Shown here in pieces: positions 36,982 through 48,889 of a stretch of 64,000 nucleotides of DNA. The stretch is from Blastomyces gilchristii SLH14081 (Eukaryota; Ascomycota; Eurotiomycetes; Onygenales; Ajellomycetaceae), in contig NW_003101669.1 of assembly GCF_000003855.2 (NCBI RefSeq), forward strand, positions 1,368,795 to 1,432,794, read 5' to 3'. The position numbers were made by a program, and so were the translations under genes. A model generated the notes under the pieces. It did not search any database, was not told the DNA's origin, and saw only the letters and a list, made by a program, of their open reading frames with translations. Each line of letters begins with the position of its first letter. Position 1 is the stretch's first letter.

Positions 36982-37866
36982 GTTGAAATAGAAACTTTTT
37001 ACATTTAAATCGAAGGTATTCAGAACTTCAGGAAATTTTTATCTGTATATACTCATCGGTACATGTACATGTACATGTACATGTACATACATACATCAGG
37101 AAGTAGATAGACGATTACCTCGGTAACTGCTTTGAATTTGCAAGGCTGACCCAACAAGTCATCCTGCATTTTCACCAACATATGTTTGATGCTCGCCCTT
37201 CAAGCAACATACACTTACTTGCGATGCCCTCAACAAGCACAACAAAAACTTTCAATCCCTCTCTCCTCTTGCGCTTCTTGATATGGCCTCGGGCGGATTC
37301 AATGCTTTATCAGATGCAGTGATGGAGGGTTTCATGTGCGGCATGTCCGGTTTAGAGGTCATGGTAGAGTTTGATTGGCGCATTACACCAAGGTTTCTGT
37401 TCTCCTAGGGCGCACATTCCTCGAGCGAGGCTCAGGGAACGGAGTGATTCTCTCCATTTAGTCCTCCCGCGGAGGCTGTGAAATGAGTGTGCTGATGCTC
37501 CAAGAGCAACATAAAGAAGTTGAGCGATCCTCTAGAATCTAGAATTACGGGCCTCTCTCATGATATGATTTTCTCGATGCATACATGCTCCCCTTGATCT
37601 CATTTCCTGATCTCCAGATTTCATTCCCTTGAAAATATAACCATCACAGACCCAGATGAATTCTACATTTCATGCGACCTTTAGGCCATGGGTACTCCCT
37701 CAATCCAAACCACCCCCCTCGCACAAATCCCTCAACTCTTCAACCTCCAGCCGTTCTCCTACCCCCAAACACCATCATGATCCTTCCTTTAGCACTCTCT
37801 CACCCCCCAAGCACCGACACCCGGCCAGCTTCGCCATCCGTCCGTGCCTAAATTCCTACCTCAACC
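36982..37866. other. Intergenic, no gene seen
   Basis: Contains a palindromic ACATGT repeat at about 37062-37090. An upstream ORF at 37656 (Ser/Pro/His-rich) has no motif. Confidence 0.5.
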
Positions 37867-38169
37867 ATGACAGATATTGCCATTGCCATCCAGTACACCA
37901 TCTTCGGAGAACCCCACACAGGGAGCTTAGCTTCCGCATGATCTGGCGCATCTCTCTTCAATTCACCACTTTCTTCCGCCTACGATGCTCAAGACTCCAC
38001 TGCTCTTCCGCCTGCGTTGCCTCTCTTAGAAGGAGAGACCACAGGGGCTAGCCCAGCACCGCCCAGTATGACTAGCTCGGATGGTGGCTTTGAAGAATTC
38101 CTCCAGCTCCTGGTTCTTCTGGAAAACTTTCCTATTGGACCAGCGATTATTGCTAACGACAGGTCCTAG
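37867..38169 (+). pseudogene. Possible protein remnant with one internal TGA
   Basis: From ATG 37867 the frame reads MTDIAIAIQYTIFGEPHTGS, meets one TGA near 37948, then continues open through DAQDSTALPPALPLLEGE and GGFEEFLQLLVLLENFPIG to a stop at about 38167. The composition looks protein-like, and a CGA-to-TGA change would explain the stop. I do not recognise it; a retroelement gag remnant or chance ORF is possible. Confidence 0.25.
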
Positions 38170-39493
38170 GAGACTGATGACGGCCTTGATGGCCTGAAAC
38201 TGGTCTGCCCATATCCTGAACCTCCCTATCTATGTTCTGGGACGCACCTAACTCTCGCCAAATTCCTAAGGAGATGCTAGCTAATAATACACTAGCTGAA
38301 GGAAACCCCACATCCATGACTCTCAACTGCGGCACCCCTCCCGCCTCAGCGCCGAGACCGATGCACCTTGCTCCGGTGGGTGTGGATGAAGGCTCCCGCG
38401 GCGAACAGAGTGAATAGTAGTATTAAAAAAGTGAAAAATATAAAAATGAAGTAAGAGAATATATACAGTAAGACCTAATAAAAATTATTGATTCTTCTAA
38501 GATTAATAACACTAAGAGCGGAGATTATAATCTTATCTATTTTAAGGTGGGAGTATTTCTGCTAGCGCTAAAAACACACCCTATATGTATTCAGCAGTTT
38601 TTTCATAGTATCAAAAAGCGGATCAAACTGCGATGCGCGATGCCTATTATCCCAGAAAAAGTTCAAAACTATGACGCGTCCTTGGATTCAACCTCTGGTC
38701 ACAATGGAAAGAAAGGAACAATCTTCTTGAACTGAATGTTTTCTATTATATTTCTGTGGATTCTGTAAAACACCTCAGGACATCAAGTTAGACCTTTTGT
38801 GCTCATTCGATGTGAACAAGCGGCCAAGAAAGATTCAATCATAGTAAACATCACATAACAGCTCATGGTTGTATCATGTTTGGCCTCACAGAGGTTTGGT
38901 CTTGGAGCGGTCCCCTGGCTTGGCTTAAACTGACATTTCCTGGAATCCAGGGTATTTCGCTCATATGCGATGGGAATCTTTGGAATAAGAATATCACCCC
39001 ACCGCCACTATAGATCACCACGCAGAGATCTTGGAAGCACGATGAAATGGAATCCAGCGGAATCGATAGAGCTTTCTAGTTAAGAGCCAGACAGATCACA
39101 CACAGCCAGGGAGGGAAATGGGCCAGGAAACAGCGGATAAGAGAAGGAATTGGAAGTCGCTGGTGCATTTAAGCGCCTGACGCGACAAGCTTGCGCTTTA
39201 GTTAACTACGCCAATCCTAATTCGGTCTTATTACATCACGTCGTCACGTGTAATTACACGCGCCTTGGATTAATCGCGACCTCGCGACATAAAATGACAT
39301 CCTCACACGGGATATATACGGATTATTTTCTTTGTACCTCATTTACTGTGTATATAATCAACTTAACCCGACGCCTAGTGGAACATCCATATTGCGGCTT
39401 AAAGAATAACATCTTAACCCGAGAATCTTCGAGGCTCAGGTCTTGCCAGAGGGCGAATAAATACACACGCCGCAACCCATTGCGCGATTGAAA
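38170..39493. other. Intergenic upstream of FEN1
   Basis: No supported gene. The last few hundred bases serve as the FEN1 promoter. ORFs at 38547 and 39150 lack motifs. Confidence 0.5.
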
Positions 39494-41047
39494 ATGGGAA
39501 TTAAACGTAAGCTGTCTCCGTCGATTCTTTGCTATCTGTCCTCCAAAAGAAAAATGCAGGTGCAACAGCTCGCCATAGTGTGGGCCACAGGAATGTTCTA
39601 ATGTTTTATGTAAAAAAACATTTCCAGATTTGTACCAAGTAATACAGGAGAATGCTCCCGATGCAGTCAAAGCGGGTGAAATAAAAAATCATTTCGGCCG
39701 GAAGGTTGCAATTGTAAGTACTTTCTCTCCTGTATCTTCCTCAAAAGTTGCGTAATCACCCTTATGGTATGTGTTTAACGAGCTAAGCTAACTGCTATCC
39801 TTACTTCCGTTTCGTGTAGGATGCGTATGTCACATAATAATTCCCTCTAGTCCATGGGTATACAGCTAATGTTGCATACACAGCTCCATGAGCATCTACA
39901 GTTTTCTCGTCGCCGTCCGCTCAGATGGCCAACAGCTTATGAGCGAAACCGGTGAGACAACTTCACATCTTATGGGCATGTTCTACCGCACACTCCGCAT
40001 CGTTGAGAATGGTATTAAGCCTGTTTATGTATTCGACGGTGCCCCTCCAAAACTCAAGTCGGGAGAACTGGCTAAACGATTTATGCGCAAGTCCGAGGCC
40101 GCAGAAGCACATGAGGAGGCAAAGGAAGTTGGCACTGCAGAAGATGTGGAAAAATTCTCGAGACGAACGGTTAGAGTAACGCGCGAACATAATGAGGAAT
40201 GTAAAAAGTTATTGAAGCTTATGGGTGTACCCTACATCAACGCCCCAACTGAGGCGGAGGCGCAATGTGCTGTGCTTGCAAGAGCAGGAAAGGTTTATGC
40301 GGCGGCGTCAGAGGATATGGATACACTGTGCTTTGATTCACCAATCTTGCTACGACATCTGACGTTCAGTGAGCAACGGAAGGAACCAATTCTAGAAATA
40401 CATCTGGATCGCGTCCTAGAGGGTTTGGATATGGATCGGAAGCAGGTAAGTTGATCCCATGAAAGCTCTAATCAATACGTCTCGTACATTTTTACCTTTG
40501 AGTTCCTAATCGTTCAATCGTTCAGTTCGTCGACCTCTGCATTCTCCTTGGCTGTGACTACCTTGATCCCATTCCCAAAGTAGGCCCCAATACCGCCCTA
40601 AAATTAATCCGTGACCACGGCTCCTTGGAAAAGGTCGTAGAGGCCATCCAATCCGATCCGAAGAAAAAATATACCATCCCCGAAGACTGGCCATATAAAG
40701 ATGCTCGAGAACTCTTCTTTGACCCGGATGTCCGCAAAGCAGACCACCCCGACTGCAATTTTAAGTGGGAGGCGCCTGATGTCGAAGGATTGGTGAAATT
40801 CCTCGTTGAAGAGAAAGCATTCAGCGAGGATCGAGTACGAAACGGCGCGGCGCGGCTTCAGAAAAACTTAAAAACAGCGCAGCAATCTCGGCTGGAAGGG
40901 TTTTTCAAGCCGATTGCGAAGACTGAACAGGAAAAAGCTACTCTGAAGCGCAAGCATGAAGAAAAGCTGGAGTTGCAGAAAAAGAAAAAGAAAGAGGAGG
41001 CAAAGGCCAAAAAGGAGGCGAAGTCCAAACCCAGAGGAGCTGTGTGA
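39494..41047 (+). CDS. FEN1: Flap endonuclease 1
   Basis: FEN1/RAD27 cuts 5' flaps during Okazaki fragment maturation and long-patch base excision repair in the nucleus. Five exons: 39494-39506, 39628-39713, 39820-39824, 39884-40445, 40526-41047; 395 residues, the standard length. Exon 1 gives MGIK; exon 2 completes [20 protein letters not shown] and NHFGRKVAI. Exon 3 is only GATGC, with acceptor GTGTAG and donor GTATGT, and codes catalytic Asp34 and part of Ala35. Exon 4 continues [20 protein letters not shown] and includes [18 protein letters not shown] (Asp86 region), the [20 protein letters not shown] metal-binding Glu residues and [12 protein letters not shown]. Exon 5 holds [20 protein letters not shown] (H2TH) and the PCNA-binding PIP box QSRLEGFF, followed by a Lys-rich tail. 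Without the microexon the reading meets TAA soon after GATGCGTATGTCACA. Confidence 0.97.
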
Positions 41048-41964
41048 TCTGTGCTTGCTCGGATATTATTCTTCGCTTTCCTTTCTTTTTATATGTGTAC
41101 CGGAGTATTTTGTCACGATTGTAACATAGCGGTATAGTCCCTTTTACCCCGCCCTGGATAGTTAACTAGAGGCCAATTTTATTAATCATCAGTTTTATCA
41201 TTTAACTGGCGGGCGGAACGAACACATTGTCAACTCCTCTCCTGCACAACTTACAAGCATATCTAGCGCCGGTCAAGTTAATACCCAAATTGGTACCATC
41301 TCTTGACTGAAGAATTTGACCGAAACGATCTGCTGACTAACGGCTGAGTTTAGGCACGGCTTGGCAGCTGCCGGCAACACTTCCCCGAACAGCACAGGAG
41401 GCGATGTGCCTGCGTCCGCCATCATCCATTTCTCCAAGTGCTCTGTTTCGATGATCATTGCGGCTCTTGAGTCTTTGCCGTTTGATTTAATAATGGTCTG
41501 AGCATTGACTGCATATGTATGTCTTTCTCTGGAATAAACTGCTCTCGCATAGCCGAAATGGCCCTTTCGGCTGCCCGCTGCCGAGAATTTCGATATCAAC
41601 GGCTATGTAGCTAGCTTGCGAGCTATCTATCTAGGTCTTGCGAGCTATCTACCTAGGTCTTGCGCAACAAGTTCTCTGAGGGGGCTCTGGCGATTGAGTG
41701 GCTGGGTTGGCTCTTTTCTCCACCTTTTACCATGATGCCAACCTCGGATACGGTGAAGCAAGAAGAATGTCTCCTCAGTAAATGGTCCGTGGGGCCAGAA
41801 CTGGTGCTCCTCATATAATGCATGGAAGTGCAGCGCCTGGAAGTCACTTTTGTTTAGTTTCCAGACGTACAGCACAGATATTTGTGAAACTATAGGACAT
41901 ACCATTTATTTCTCTACTATCTGTCCCCGAGATATCTGCCACTTCTAGCAAGTAGCCTTATACT
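41048..41964. other. Intergenic with two unrecognised minus-strand ORFs
   Basis: Minus-strand ORFs at 41599-41273 (MISKFSAAGSRKGHFGYARA...) and 41905-41645 (contains FQALHFHALYEEHQFWPHGP) look somewhat protein-like but share no family I know. They may be remnants of one broken gene. A 22-23-bp direct duplication (GCGAGCTATCTATCTAGGTC) lies at about 41617-41663. Confidence 0.3.
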
Positions 41965-43958
41965 ATGCCAGAGAAGATATATTATCACGACGGCCCGAAC
42001 AGATTTGTCGAAGTGCCAAAATGCGACTTGCTAACTTTCCTATTCGGTAAGGCTCTTCCTAGGGTTTTATATTAAAGCCTATGTTCTAACTGTCGCAAAG
42101 AATCCGAACACTGTCCAACATTAGACGAAACCCCCCTCCATCTTAATGCGGAAATTCCCTCCCAAATAATCACCAAGAAAGATCTCCGCGACCTAACGGA
42201 GCGTGTCGCCCACGGTCTACGAACGAATTATGGCATTGGAGCTAACGGACCAAATAAGGATGTCGTAACTGTTATTAGCCATGGGCAACCTTTTGTGTCA
42301 GTCGCCTTCTATGGTACTATTGCTGCTGGTGGGGTGTACTCCGCAGCCAGTCCATCGTCGACAGTTGCGGAATTAGCACGACAGATTACAATTGGTAATA
42401 GCCACTTGGTAATCTGCGGCCAAGAGATGAAGGAGCTCGTTTCGCAGGCTGCCAAGCAGTGCAATCTACCCCTAGAACGGGTGTTGGTATTAGAGTCGAA
42501 TCCATCTCTCAAGTTTTGCTCTCTCGAAGGCAATATCAACGTTGTTTCAGACAAGAGATTGACATGGCAGCGGATTACGGATCCCACGGCCTTGGAGAAG
42601 AGCCTTATCGTGATCCTATGGTCATCTGGCACAACCGGACTTCCAAAAGGTATATTTCCCTTTTGACATGTCTACCTCCAGCCCAACGAAACGTGGATCA
42701 AATTACTGATCAATTAAATGCCAGGCGTCATGCTTTCCCATAAGAACTTGGTTTCGGAGACCTTCCTAGTTAGTGTCTCGGGCAAAGCCTGGGCAGCAAA
42801 GGAAATGGAAGCCGGGAGAGAAATTCCCCCAGTCCGTACTCTTGCCCATCTGCCGATCAGCCATATAGCAGGCGTATTTGGGTATCTGATAGGTCCGTTC
42901 TCCGCCGGCGGCCTTGTTATCTGGATGGGCAAATATGAATGGAAGAAACTGTTGAGCCTTGCCAAACAATATAAGATCACATCGTTCTACACGGTGCCTT
43001 CGATTTATCTACGAATCGCCAAATCCCCGGATGTCACAGATCAGTTCAGCCACCTTGTTGGCGCTGCCACGGGAGCGGCACCCATGGATGGCGATCTACA
43101 GACAGCTGCGAGCAAGAAGCTTGGAGATGGCAGCCAAGTTGTAATTGGCCAAACTTGGGGGCTGAGTGAGACTACCGGCGCGGTTACAATGATGCCGAAG
43201 GGGGTGGATGATTACACTGGATGTATTGGGTATATTATACCCAATGTTGAACTACGGTAATTATCGCTCGACTTTCATATTTGAATTCCGGCATTCGTGT
43301 CTAGGTCTAAGCATTTCTTCTTTATTCTAGCATGGTGGATGAGTCCTATAACGATGTCGAGCCTGGGCAGCCAGGCGAGTTCTTGCTTAGAGGTCCAATG
43401 ATTACGCAAGGATATTACAACAATCCTCAAGCAACGAAAGATACTTTCCACGACGGCTGGTTCTGCACTGGTGACATCGGAATTCAAAGAAATGGCAAAT
43501 TTTACGTCATCGACAGGAAAAAGGTATTTACGTGTTTATTTATTCATGCCTTTGTCCTCTTCTCCTAATCCCATTAAACCAAATCTAACCTTGTATCCCT
43601 TGATCTTTAGGAACTCCTTAAATATAAAGGCCTACAGGTCGCTCCCGCGGAAATTGAGAATCTCCTCATCACTCACCCGGAAATTAGAGAGGCTGCTGTC
43701 TGTGGTGTCCCCAGCCCAGAAGACCCAGGTTCTGACATTCCCCGCGCATACATTGTTGCTGACCCAGCTCGTGTAAGTGAACAAGCGGTTAAGGACTTTG
43801 TCAAAGACCGGCTGTCACCGTACAAGCAGCTGCGCGGGGGTGTGGTGTTTGTGAAGGAACTGCCAAAAAATGCGATTGGAAAGCTACTACGGAGAGAGTT
43901 GAAGGAGCGGGCGACAGCGGAGTTGGGGTTGGATAAGAACGGGGGTCTGAAGCTGTGA
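41965..43958 (+). CDS. Acyl-CoA ligase, 4-coumarate-CoA-ligase-like (AMP-binding)
   Basis: Adenylates a carboxylic acid and forms its CoA thioester. Five exons: 41965-42046, 42101-42649, 42725-43256, 43331-43523, 43611-43958; 567 residues, all phases consistent. Motifs of the ANL superfamily appear in order: P-loop SSGTTGLPKG (split by intron 2 at the last Gly), THE START of the next exon VMLSHKNLV, HLPISHIAGVFGY, the adenine-binding GQTWGLSETTG, GWFCTGDIG (ribose-binding Asp), VIDRKK|ELLKYKGLQVAPAEIE and the C-terminal catalytic lysine motif PKNAIGKLLRREL. It ends GGLKL; the final LKL resembles a weak peroxisomal PTS1 but is not canonical. The chain may act on an aryl or medium/long-chain acid; substrate cannot be told. 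A Zn2Cys6 regulator starts about 350 bp downstream on the same strand. Confidence 0.93.
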
Positions 43959-44302
43959 TTGAACAGTGTTTTATGTCATTGTGGTAACATAGATCTGTAA
44001 TCGATATTGGACCCGTCGAGAGGCGGGAAAGTGTTTTGATTCAAGAAGATGTAGACATATATGAATTTAACTTCAGGCAAAAAATAAAATCCGTATACAC
44101 TAGCTAAAACATTTCGAGGGCTTTGTGCCATATGCTTGTTTAAATCTTGTCACTTCAGCACTTGGAAGCTAGCCGGGACCAAGCCTTGGGCAAGCCTAGC
44201 GATCTCAGATTTTGCTCCCAAAGCATCAGTCTGAAAATTTCTTCGAGCCGCCGATCCAGATTCCAGAAACTTCAGAAAAGAAAAGAAAAAAGTCTGGATG
44301 GT

Positions 44303-46193
44303 ATGACGGGGAGACGGTCTCGGGGAGGTCAGATATGAACTTTATCTTCTTTTTAAAGCGATTCTGGAGTTGATCACAAAGCTAACATCCTTGCACAGGT
44401 TGTGCGCAATGTCTACAGCAACATCGCAAGTGTGACGAGGGCCGGCCCCGCTGTGGCAGATGTGCACGCCTTAATATCAATTGCGAGTACAAAAAGAATA
44501 TTCGATGGGTTAATGGGCCCCACCGCCATCAGCGGCGAAGACCTCGAGATTCTCCCCACAGAGAATCCTGGGATGACTTGTTGCCAACGACCCCGGATTT
44601 ACGGGTCTCGCATATCTCTTCTCTCGGAACCCCTTCTGGCTTGTTTGTGGTACAGGATGAACATCTTTTGCACCTTACAAATCGTACAAATGAAAGGGCA
44701 TTATCAAACGCAACAGGAAGAACACATGGCAATGAAGCACCAAGCGACGACGTGAGGAGGATGCAAACCGGCACATCTATCCTCCAAGGTCAGGATCCCA
44801 CTACACCAGGTCAACGCCCTGCGGACGAGGAAGAGCCAGTGTTGAATGAAGCTCGGCCGGTAGATGGGGAGTTGGTCCGTATCAGCGAGACTACGCCTTC
44901 GTCATTAGAGTTGCGTGCCTGGGAAACTTCGTTGAACAGGGATATATCCTCCTTTCTCCTCCCAACCGCGGAAGAGAGTATTGCCTACGTGTATTGTATG
45001 GCGCAAACAAATTTCTTACACAGTCCCTGATATACTCTATCTAATGATAATCAGTTCTCCGCTCCGTAGCGATGATCATGTCGGCATGCGACAGCACGCA
45101 GAATGGCTACCGCCAGCTCGCGATCCTCGCTCTATCAACTCCGGTGCTCATGGGAACAGTCATCTCTATCTCGACTACTTATATGCATCTAAGAGGCAGT
45201 GCACCCATGTTCCTTGCTCTCCAGCACCAGTCTCGAGCATTAGCAACGCTTCGTGACAGTTTAGGCTCCCTATCGAGTTCGGTCGTAAAAGAATGCAATG
45301 GGCATCTCAAACGGGACCTTCTCGCCACCATACTTCTTCAGATCACGGTCGAAATGGCCAGCGGGGGCAGTGGAGCCAAAACTCACATAGCTTATGCTTG
45401 GAACTTATTCCGGGAACTCGGTTACGACCGTCGAAAACCCACCTGCTCGATCGGCACTGTATTAGTCCAGCGTATGACGTGGATTGATACTATAAGCTCC
45501 ATCTTCTGGCAACGACGTCCTTTCCTACCTCTATCCTTCTGGTTTTTTAACTACAATCAAGACTCCCCTAATGATGGTGATTCACAGCCAACCGTCCAGG
45601 AGACGACTGGTTGCCCGCAATGGGTCATATCATTTCTAGCTAGGATTTCCCACCTGTACGCTGACTACAGCGACGGTCTTCCATCCTTCCTACTTATGCC
45701 GCAAGCCAAAGAACTCGAATTGGATCTCAATATGTCAGCTCGAAACTACTTCAACCGCACCACAGCGCCATATAAAAATCTTTCAAACCGACAACGACAC
45801 CTCGACGTAGTCGGCCAGTGCTTCTACTGGAGCGCCGTCCTCCTCCTCCAACGTCGCATTTTCCGCGACCGTCGCGATTCCCCGCGTGTTCAGTCCAGCC
45901 TAACTGTGCTAATCGAGCTTATGGAATCGTTACCTATTGGCTGCGGGCCGGACTCGGCACTATCTCTGCCATTGTACCTGGCGGCCCATGAGGCGATTGA
46001 GCCTGACCATCGCACTCACATCAGGAGCAAGAGCCGCCAATTGACAGCAGAATATCCGTCAAAAACGAGGGAGATATTAACTCGTGAATACGAGATTATT
46101 TGGGCTGACATCGATCGGTCCGCGAGTGAGGATGGGTCCTTGGTTACTACACATGCAGGGTCGGTGAGGGAGAGATTTTTATTTATTTGCTGA
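44303..46193 (+). CDS. Zn2Cys6 transcription factor with fungal-specific regulatory domain
   Basis: Three exons: 44303-44327, 44399-44995, 45055-46193; introns 71 and 59 nt; 586 residues. The short start MTGRRSRGG joins to a complete binuclear zinc cluster, CAQCLQQHRKCDEGRPRCGR then CARLNINC, with spacing Cx2Cx6Cx5Cx2Cx6C. An in-frame ATG at 44147 would add 52 residues, but zinc clusters usually sit near the N-terminus, so I chose 44303. The middle is acidic and polar. Exon 3 (from LRSVAMIMSACDSTQNGYRQ) matches the style of the Fungal_trans_2 helical domain (about 370 residues), including STPVLMGTVISI, LLATILLQITVEM and YWSAVLLLQRRIF. Position between an acyl-CoA ligase, an aminotransferase and further enzymes suggests it is a local pathway regulator; its binding site is unknown. 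Confidence 0.9.
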
Positions 46194-46407
46194 CGATTGT
46201 CTCTAGATGTCTGGTGAGCGTTATGCTGTACACTACACGTCATTAATTTAATGACTGGAATGAGACTGCCTTGTTATTCTTTCGCGGGTTGCATATGCGA
46301 GATAAGGTTGGCAGGATATTATATGGACAACCTAATACCAGGGGCAGGATCGTTCAAATTTCTTTGGCTCATCAAACGGTGGAATACGTTAACTAGCTAT
46401 TATTATG
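46194..46407. terminator. Convergent intergenic region
   Basis: About 210 bp between the 3' ends of the regulator (plus) and the aminotransferase (minus). Both transcripts must end here or overlap. Confidence 0.4.
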
Positions 46408-47745
46408 CTATTTATCAGCCTGTCGTCTCTCGAGAACCGATTTCAGCGACTCTAAAAATATTTTTGCGAGCGTAGAAATCTCATTTTCCGAAATGATGAA
46501 AGGGGGAGCGAACAGCAAAGCATCAACGCTGCCAGAACACAAATACACAGCTGCCCCTTGCTTGAAACACTCTTCAGAAACTTCTGGAGCAATAGGCCGA
46601 TCCCCCACAGCTATACCCAACCGTCCAAAGTCCACAGCCCTGAAAAGACCAAGCCCACGCAGAGTAACACCATGCTTTTTCATGTGTGATGATAAACCCT
46701 CTCCCAAAAGGGACGCAAGCAGCAACCCTCGCTTCATCACATTCAAGACTAGACCCTCCCGTTCCTGAATTTTCTGCACAGCAAGAGCACCAGCGCATGC
46801 CATCGAATGCCCCTGGAACGTATGTCCGCTGACGAATTTCTTCGACTGCTTCGAATGCTCCTCAAACATGCTATAAACCTTTTTGCCTATAAGCACCGCC
46901 GACAATGGCTGATAACCAGCTCCCAGGCCCTTGCCAATAGTCTGGAGGTCGGGGGCAACGCGTCCCAAGCTTTGCCATGCATGATAACTCCCTACACGAC
47001 CCATTCCACACATAACTTCGTCGAAGATGACGAGGATCCCATGGCGACTGCAAAGTTCTTTGAGGCGATGGAGATAAGTTCTCGTTACCGGTACGGTCCC
47101 AAGAGTTGCACCAACCACCGGCTCGACAATGACTGCGGCTACAGTCTTTGGACCCAGCCTGTTAATTTTATCCTCGAATTCAGCGATCAGACGGTCTTCA
47201 TATTCACTCTCCGTTGCCCCAGCGCCATCGGCGTCATAGAAACAACGGCTGACATGATGGAACACGGGGCTTAGAATTGGCGCAAAGGGCTCCCTCCTGG
47301 CAGTGTTGTTTCCAGCAGCCAGAGCGCCCAAGGTGTTTCCGTGATACGAGTCGTTTCGACCGATGAAATTGACCCGTTCTTGCTCGCCATTGTAGACGTG
47401 GTATTGCCGGGCAATCTTCAAAGCTGAGTCGACTGCTTCGGAACCGGAGCAAAAAAAGGTCACTTTGAAGAATGCATCGTCGCTCTTGTTGATGATGGTT
47501 TTGGCCAATTCTTCGGCGGGATCTGAAGTGAAAAACGACGTGTGCGCAAATGCCAGGTTCTTGGCTTGGGTGACCACAGCCTCTATAACTTCCTCATTTC
47601 CATGTCCGACGCTTGATACCGCCGCACCGCAGCAACCGTCGAGGATTCTATGTCCTGTATCGGTGAATAGATAGACTCCTTCGCCTCGTACGGCTGTGGG
47701 GTAAGACTTCTCTAGAGATCTGTGGAAAATGGCAGACCGATCCAT
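46408..47745 (-). CDS. Class III (omega) aminotransferase, PLP-dependent
   Basis: Transfers an amino group from an omega-amine or beta/gamma-amino acid to a keto acid. Single exon, 445 residues, from ATG 47745 (MDRSAIFHRSLEKSYPTAVR) to stop at 46408. Family marks: GVYLFTDTGHRILDGCCGAA near the N-terminus, FFCSGSEAVDSALKIARQY (PLP phosphate loop), FIGRNDSYHGNTLGALA, the VIFDEVMCGMGRVGSYHAW Asp motif that holds the PLP ring nitrogen, and QTIGKGLGAGYQPLSAVLIG containing the Schiff-base lysine; GHTFQGHSMACAGALAVQ follows. Full length and apparently intact. It lies convergent to the Zn2Cys6 gene and divergent, over about 1.1 kb, from the SDR gene. Substrate cannot be assigned. Confidence 0.94.
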   Translation of the reverse strand: MDRSAIFHRSLEKSYPTAVRGEGVYLFTDTGHRILDGCCGAAVSSVGHGNEEVIEAVVTQAKNLAFAHTSFFTSDPAEELAKTIINKSDDAFFKVTFFCSGSEAVDSALKIARQYHVYNGEQERVNFIGRNDSYHGNTLGALAAGNNTARREPFAPILSPVFHHVSRCFYDADGAGATESEYEDRLIAEFEDKINRLGPKTVAAVIVEPVVGATLGTVPVTRTYLHRLKELCSRHGILVIFDEVMCGMGRVGSYHAWQSLGRVAPDLQTIGKGLGAGYQPLSAVLIGKKVYSMFEEHSKQSKKFVSGHTFQGHSMACAGALAVQKIQEREGLVLNVMKRGLLLASLLGEGLSSHMKKHGVTLRGLGLFRAVDFGRLGIAVGDRPIAPEVSEECFKQGAAVYLCSGSVDALLFAPPFIISENEISTLAKIFLESLKSVLERRQADK

Positions 47746-48889
47746 GGTAGAAGGATAAGGAACAGGTCAAGGGGTGTTATCAAAAACTAACGAATATTCG
47801 AACGAAATGCCAGAGTGGATAGGCTTCAAGGGATAACTCTATCTATGTCCAGCGCGAGTAAATATCTCGACTCCTCATTCACAAAGGCGAAACCATCGCT
47901 TTAAATAGACACTCTCAAACGATCCCACCACGCCTCCTCCGCCTTCCTTCCATCCTCTTCATCTCCAGAATAAGCTGCATATACGACTCTTGATCTCAAT
48001 TAGGCCCACGATCTCGACCGTATATTTGGATATAAGTCTGGCGATCAGCTTGGAGCGAGTAGACTCTCTACTTGGGGTATGGCCTAAACTCTGCACTCGG
48101 CCTTGGCACCGAGCCGAGAACAAAGCTGTTGCCAGCTACTAACTACTAGTTAGTTATAGTCTCGCCCAGAATTTTACTATAAAAAGTCCAGGGAAGCCAC
48201 CAAAGTGGGCCTTGCACAGAAGAGCGAGTACAATTGCCAGTTACGGCATGGTCTGACTAGGCTCTGTCGGTGAACACTTGTCATTGAAATATTTAAGAGA
48301 AGCGCAGAGCATAATAATAGGATGAGATGACAATCCTATTCCCTTATCGCCCGCTCTCACCAAAGATGACCTGCTTACTATCGGATAATAGAAATGCCCA
48401 GTGTAAAACTGCCCAATGCAAGCCTCCCCACACCTCTAGCCACGAGCAGCGTCGGCTTATCGCATCACCCAAGAATATTTATGAATATTAACCCTTATTG
48501 TCGCGACTACGCCATTAACTGCTCTTCCATTTCCCCAACCCTACTTCAATCTTGGAGGACGTCGAAGTATCTTCCTAGAACAGCGAACCGTTGGCAGGCA
48601 TTGTCCGGTACAGTCTTTACCGACTCCCGACTGCCGAACCCTCTGCAGTTAGGGTTAGCCGGCGGCTCTGCAACGCCGAGGTTAATGGTTAATGCCATGA
48701 AACGCAATCATATGGAGGAAACCCCGAGGAAACAAGAAATATTCAAGAGTTAAAAGTATATCGTAGGCTTAGATATCTAAACACTTTTAACAGTATCGAG
48801 ACAACATACTCAATTCTCTACCTCGTCCCCCAATCTTCAATCTCTTCTGCACACCAACCAAAAGAAACGCCTACCAAGAGCATCTCACA
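47746..48889. promoter_or_regulatory. Divergent promoter region of aminotransferase and SDR genes
   Basis: 1.14 kb between divergent starts, long enough for shared control by the nearby regulator. I could not identify a Zn2Cys6-type paired CGG site with confidence. An ORF at 48394-48753 has no motif. Confidence 0.5.

Noticed and set aside
42309..42632. 107-codon minus-strand ORF
   Set aside because: Antisense to the acyl-CoA ligase exon 2.
44147..44302. Earlier in-frame start for the Zn2Cys6 gene
   Set aside because: Possible, but it would put 52 unmatched residues before a zinc cluster that normally lies near the N-terminus; kept only as an alternative.
48394..48753. 119-codon ORF between aminotransferase and SDR
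   Set aside because: No motif, no signal peptide, lies in a divergent promoter region; more likely chance.
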